The translations under genes were made by a program, and so were the position numbers. A model generated the notes under the pieces. It did not search any database. It was not told the origin of the DNA and worked only from the letters and a program-made list of their open reading frames with translations. This document shows, piece after piece, positions 59,733 to 64,000 of a DNA stretch of 64,000 nucleotides. Positions within the stretch are counted from its first letter, which is position 1. The number at the start of each line of letters is the position of its first letter. The DNA lies in assembly GCF_910592395.1 (NCBI RefSeq), contig NC_088326.1, positions 5,525,001 to 5,589,000 on the forward strand, written 5' to 3'. Source of the DNA: Lineus longissimus (lineage: Eukaryota; Nemertea; Pilidiophora; Heteronemertea; Lineidae).

Positions 59733-60767
59733 TATGGCAAGCCGTTCGTCCAATAATTAAGAAAACCTAGTTTTATTGAAGAAAACCTGGTTTTCTTCTT
59801 AAAAAACATAGTTTTCTTCAAGAAAACCATGTTTTCTTTCACGAAACTAGGTTCTCTTCGAAGAAGCATAGGTTGATTTAAAAAAACCTAGTTTTCTTTT
59901 AAAAAACCTGTTTTTTTAACAAGATAACTTGGTTTTTTAAATCAACCTATGCTTCTTCGAAGAAAACCTAGTTTCATGGAAGAAAACATGGTTTTCTTGA
60001 AGAAAACTACGTTATATGCAATTCTTTTTCAAAACCAAGTTTTTAATGAAAAAGACCAGGTTATTTTTCATAACCTAGTCTTTTTACCTCGTCCCTGTTT
60101 GGCCTGAGCATGGCAGGGGAGAGGTTGGATTTTGCTTACCCGGGTTAGCAACCCGGGCTACGGATTTACGCTTACTCTGCATGCGCAGTGAGCTCGTCGA
60201 TGAAGGAAAGGAACAGACGTACCAAAGGCCGCACAACCCGGGTAAACTACGGTGGATCGCCAATCTCGCCCCAAAGGTCACGCGCGTGATGAGGGGACGG
60301 GGTAAAAAGACTGGGTTGTTTCGAATCCAGGTTTTCTTCTTTCGAAACTACGTTTTCTTGTTAAAAAACATGGTTTTCTTTGTTTTCTTCAACGAAACTA
60401 GGTTCTTTTGGAAGAAAACCAGGTTTTTATGATAAAAACATGGTCGTTTTAATTATTAGTCAAATGGCTGGATAAAAACATAGTTTTTTCTTTTTTCGAA
60501 ACTTGGTTTTGAAGAGAAATCATGGAACCTACACTTTATGCAAAAAGAATAAGTTATTTTTTAAAAAACCTAGTTTCATGGAAGAAAACCTGGTTTTCTT
60601 CAATAAAACATAGTTTTCTTCAAGAAAACCATGTTTTCTTGAAAAAAATATAGTTTCATTGAAAAAAACTAGGTTTTCTTCCATGAAACTAGGTTTTTTA
60701 AGAAGAAAACCATGTTTTTTTCAAAAAAACTAGGTTTTCTTAATTATTGGACGAACGGCTTGCCATA
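59733..60767. mobile_element. Giant hairpin element built of AAAACCTAGTTTTC units
   Basis: Inverted ends TATGGCAAGCCGTTCGTCC and GGACGAACGGCTTGCCATA with a perfect 6-bp duplication GGCGTT at 59727-59732 and 60768-60773. Between them run dozens of short units alternating GAAAACC, TAGTTTTC and TGGTTTTC, themselves palindromic, so the whole folds on itself at many registers. It contains a second inverted-repeat element near its centre. A related, incomplete copy starts at 62369. It lies in an intron of the minus-strand gene between exons c and d. Confidence 0.85.
60077..60312. mobile_element. Nested inverted-repeat element inside the giant hairpin
   Basis: Ends AGTCTTTTTACCTCGTCCC and GGGACGGGGTAAAAAGACT are inverted. 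The interior is GC-rich and unlike the host element (AACCCGGGCTACGGATTTAC, GCATGCGCAG), with CCCGGGTTAGCAACCCGGG as an internal palindrome. Confidence 0.7.
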
Positions 60768-60953
60768 GGCGTTTACCTGGATTGCCAAATATACTGAAAA
60801 AGATAATGCGTACTGTCAAAGGAAGGGCCTTAAAGCTCAAAGTTTAGAGCATTTCTACTGAATGGATGACTAGCACTGATAAGACAACCAGGGCATAATA
60901 ATCATTTCAAGGCAGGTAACCAAGGTTACCAAATTCTAATATCACCTCTTTAC

Positions 60954-61034
60954 GCGACTCCTCATCTCTCCATGGCGACTAAAGACATCACTGTTGAAAA
61001 AAGTCTCCAACCAACGTAATTTCTTCCAGTGGAC
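60954..61034 (-). CDS. Exon of an unidentified minus-strand gene (exon c)
   Basis: Minus-strand acceptor GTTACTTGCAG, phase 0. Encodes VHWKKLRWLETFFNSDVFSR, HGEMRSR; the other two frames have stops. Two donors are possible: GTAAAG after CGC (81 nt, phase 0, which suits exon d) or GTGATA eight bases later (to 60946, phase 2). I chose the phase-0 donor because exons b, c and d then join in frame. Confidence 0.55.
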
Positions 61035-61585
61035 CTGCAAGTAACAAAACCAGAGGCATATTTTGTGACGTCACCAAAGACGTATTTTTATGAAGATTTG
61101 TACAGCATGTACAGCACCCAGATGGATCAACGAAAATCTAAAAACTCTGAGCAAATGGGCAATGTGCTAACTTAATAAAATGATAACTTGTTCTCTCAAA
61201 ACTGCATTTGTTTTTAAAAAATTCCCAAAAAATATTATTTCAAGAAAATTTAAGAAACAATGTTTTTCCAAAATTTTTCAAAAAAAATTTCGCCAAAAAT
61301 AGAAGATTTGTGGTCAAAAACACATTTTTATCAGGTGTGTACCCACTTTTGGAAAACTTTTTTTTACATTGAAAAAACAAATTTCACGATTGGGTACATT
61401 GTAGCTTGGTCGCTCTAACATAACATTTAAATCCGCCCAACGTAAATTGAATGTTGGACACCCCCAACGTAATGTATGTTTGTAACATTTAGGTAAAAGT
61501 TCGGGAAACACAAATTTTATATTGCAGCTCTTCATATAATCATTTTGAAACCAAATTCTTGACAAGGTCGAATCTTGCACCTCAC

Positions 61586-61642
61586 CATCTGCTCACTGGG
61601 TGTGACTCGTATGTCATTCGTCCATAACAGCTGGGCTGGTAA
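61586..61642 (-). CDS. Exon of an unidentified minus-strand gene (exon b, 57 nt)
   Basis: Minus-strand acceptor TTTTATTCTCAG and donor CAGATG|GTGAGG. Encodes LPAQLLWTNDIRVTPSEQM, phase 0 in and out. The LPAQLLWT word resembles the (F/L)PAQ...WT pattern seen in stalk/linker regions of dynein-like heavy chains, but the resemblance is too short to name the gene. Confidence 0.5.
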
Positions 61643-61872
61643 CTGAGAATAAAACCTGAAATCAGAAAGTCTTTTTCATTTTTATGAAAATTTTACCCTG
61701 TTAAATCTAAGACTGGCGTTTGCAGCATTTTACTGGTCACACATTTCGAAAACAAGAAGTTATTTCTGAGAAAGTATGACTTAGATGGTTGCTCAATCAA
61801 GCCCGGCTGCTAGTAGGCCTACTATGACCTGAAAAATTACCTGAAGCATACAGGAGCAGCATACTCCGTCAA

Positions 61873-61991
61873 CTATATGACACCAGCTGGTGTATTGCGT
61901 CTATCACCCAAGACATGGCACTTTCAGCCTCTGCTTCAGTAAACACACGTGCAGCTTCGACTTTTCTCTGCATTGAGTTCAAGCAGAGATT
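61873..61991 (-). CDS. Exon of an unidentified minus-strand gene (exon a)
   Basis: Minus-strand acceptor ATTTCTTTCAG. Frame 0 encodes NLCLNSMQRKVEAARVFTEA, EAESAMSWVIDAIHQL, VSYS and then a TGA; the other frames close early. The donor is uncertain: a weak GTGTCA follows CAGCTG, while the strong GTAATT lies past the stop. Either the exon ends before the stop at a weak donor, or this is an alternative last exon. Confidence 0.45.
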
Positions 61992-62368
61992 CTGAAAGAA
62001 ATGAAAATAAAATTGTCGATTTGTTCTTGGTTTGAAAACGCATAGGAAATTCAGTTTTGAAGCTTTCAACGAGTTTCAGGTCGAAGTACAAACCTGTAAC
62101 AATCTATTCTAACTAGATGATGACAGCTCCCTCTATCTTCTTTGGCTCTGTGATTATAGCACCATTCCTGTCGTCATCACCTTGGCCTGCATCTGGTATC
62201 AGACGATTGAATTGAACATTCTGATACAAGCCTCCCTGTAGGAGCCGCCACAGCCTCCGTCCTGTGCTGATAGAGAGACATAAACTGTGTGGAGTAACCA
62301 GTCATAGCACCAATCATGTCCTGATCTGATAAGATATCCTGCTCGGGGCGACTTCACATTCGAGCGCC

Positions 62369-62640
62369 TATGGCAAGACGTGTGTCCAATAATTAAGGAA
62401 ACCTAGTTTTCAGTAAGAAAACCTGGTTTCCTTTAAAAACGTAGTTTAATGGAAGAAAACCATGTTTTATTCCACGAAATTAGGCTTTTATGGAAGAAGC
62501 ATATTAGGTTTCTTATAAAACCCAGTTTTCTTGATCAAAAACCAAGTTTTTTTGCAAGAAAACTACGTTTAAAAAAAGTAAACTATGCTTCTTTAATAAA
62601 AACCTAGTTTCGTAGAAGAAAACTATAGATGTTAATTTGT
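62369..62640. mobile_element. Partial copy of the giant AAAACC hairpin element
   Basis: Starts TATGGCAAGACGTGTGTCCA then AATAATTAAGGAAACC, matching the left end of 59733-60767, followed by the same GAAAACC/TAGTTTTC units. The right end is missing or too diverged to see. Confidence 0.7.
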
Positions 62641-64000
62641 TATCGAAATAAAAAAGAAAATCTCCAATGGTTGTTGCGTGATTTTAGTCACAAAATACAT
62701 GCCTCGAATAGTTTAACTCCTTTAGTAGCGATTGTTAGGCTAATAAGCGCGCAGCAGAAAAGCCGAATGCTTTTCTGCGAAGCGCTACTATGGTTAACGT
62801 GCATATACGACGTATCCAATGTAAACAATGTTTCTCAAGTCCATGGATTCGTTTCAAATATGGCTTAAATTTGACTTAAAATGGCCGCCAGAAGAGATAA
62901 ACGCGCGAATGAAGCAACTCGACTATTCTGAGCTCCGAGAGAGAACCACACGATTATTCTCACTGTTTTTTAATCAAACTTCAATTTCTGGGGGGTTCGG
63001 GGGGGGGTTTCCCCCCGACATATAGTGTTTTGATTTTTGAGACTTTAGTAATAATATCCAAAAGACGCTTAAAATGGATATAATCCCGAATAATCAAGCA
63101 AAAACCGGGCAGGCGTTTCGAGAAAAAACAATTTTTGTTGAGATTTCAATAAACCTTTTGAACGAATTCCACATGGGCCGTGGTGGGATCCGAAGACCCC
63201 TTAAGGAGGAATGTATGTTTTTATGGGGTACTATTGGTTTTGCAGATCTTCTGGTTTTTCTACCGAATAATCAATATTCACTAGCAGGCTTTTTATGCTC
63301 CCAGGTATGAAGAGGGTTCTATGTTCCTCAGATTCTTTGTTCATCAGTCTGGTGTTCCTCAAGAGTCAAGTGTCTTCCAGTCTCTTGGCCTGCAAAAACC
63401 CTTTCCAACCAATTTTTTATGCATCAACCATTCGGCAACATGTTGGTGGGGGAAAAACCTGATCCCTGACCCCTTGAATCGGTTGCCCAGGTCCGACCAC
63501 AAGCAATTGTCTCAAGGAAGCCACCAGTACGACCTCTTGGTAGTCTTGCCAATATCATGCCAGTGAAAAGGAAGGGTAATGATGGTTGAGGGTTGCAGTA
63601 AGGGTACCATCAAAGGAGTACCTCTTCCTCGCTCTGGGTTAAACGTGTCAAAGGACTGCACCATCATGAAGGTTTGGAGGTTCCACTCAAGCGCCCCGGG
63701 GTAAGCAGCTCAGAAGGACTTATTGAGAGGCCAATAGGGGGGTTGAGGGGCATTCCCCCAATGCACTAGCTAAAACATGTCAGAAGGACGGGGGTTGGGG
63801 GGGGGGGGCTTTCTTTTCCGGCTATTAATGATGATGGAGTTGAGTTACTGCTAAAGCGATACAAGGAGAAAACTGTCTATCAAAACAAAAAATTCCCAAC
63901 CAGGGGGTTTGGGGGGTTTTCCCCCCCCAACCTAAAGGCGCTGCGCGCTTACTAGGGCACTGCACTGATAATATTAAGGGAATGTTCTAAAACCCCTACA
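62641..64000. other. Repeat-derived, no gene recognised
   Basis: Several 65-80-codon plus-strand frames occur but look like translated repeat. G/C tracts of the form GGGGGGTTCGGGGGGGGG and CCCCCC (62990-63015, 63800-63930), together with AATAAGCGCGCAGCAG / GGCGCTGCGCGCTTACTA words at 62740 and 63937, mark one repeat family seen twice in opposite orientation. Confidence 0.4.

Noticed and set aside
60941-60946. GTGATA donor for exon c of the minus-strand gene
   Set aside because: It gives phase 2, which puts a stop in exon d; the GTAAAG donor eight bases earlier keeps all exons in phase 0. Kept only as an alternative.

Overview
This window is AT-rich eukaryotic DNA with long introns, GT-AG splice signals, microsatellites and many palindromic MITEs, and no bacterial-style gene packing. 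The mix of elements fits a marine invertebrate (lophotrochozoan, ambulacrarian or cephalochordate): Tigger/pogo-like and TTAA-flanked MITEs, a Penelope-type GIY-YIG fragment, a Pao/BEL pol fragment, a (GTC)n-bearing AGGTGAGC element, and frequent TAGGCCTA and TACATGTA words. I cannot fix the phylum from sequence alone. Most open frames here are chance. Real coding sequence sits in short spliced exons and in two long minus-strand exons.

1-41 kb is dominated by one plus-strand gene for a calmodulin-like protein with four canonical EF-hands. I could assemble it base by base: exon 1a (3991-4053), exon 1b (13554-13937, or 13500-13937 as a cassette), a 34-nt microexon (21937-21970), then 26469-26612, 34398-34545, 34958-35058 and 35398-35447. 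All phases join. The 34-nt microexon and its phases match the classic calmodulin gene layout. Two different N-termini are available: a short Lys-rich one and a 128-residue Ser/Pro/Lys-rich one. The introns carry MITEs and minisatellites, plus a 216-codon antisense open frame near 27.4-28.1 kb. The 3' region runs towards a candidate poly(A) signal at 40705.

41-52 kb is repeat-rich. It holds several inverted-repeat elements, a 539-bp direct repeat of a Pao/BEL pol fragment flanking a Penelope-like GIY-YIG segment (47.8-50.1 kb), and a ~1.16-kb (GTC)n element (50.44-51.60 kb). A plus-strand terminal exon of an unidentified gene follows at 51971-52104, with poly(A) signals just after it. A broken C2H2 zinc-finger fragment and a ubiquitin-fold-like open frame lie at 52.3-52.9 kb.

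54-64 kb contains a minisatellite interrupted by a perfectly bounded hairpin element. Next comes a minus-strand tandem pair, perhaps with a decayed third member, of long related exons (54.9-58.5 kb). They encode ~330-340-residue proteins of no family I recognise and share colinear motifs. Further on is a set of phase-compatible minus-strand exons of another unidentified gene (59.2-62.0 kb). A ~1-kb giant hairpin element built of AAAACCTAGTTTTC-like units sits in one of its introns.
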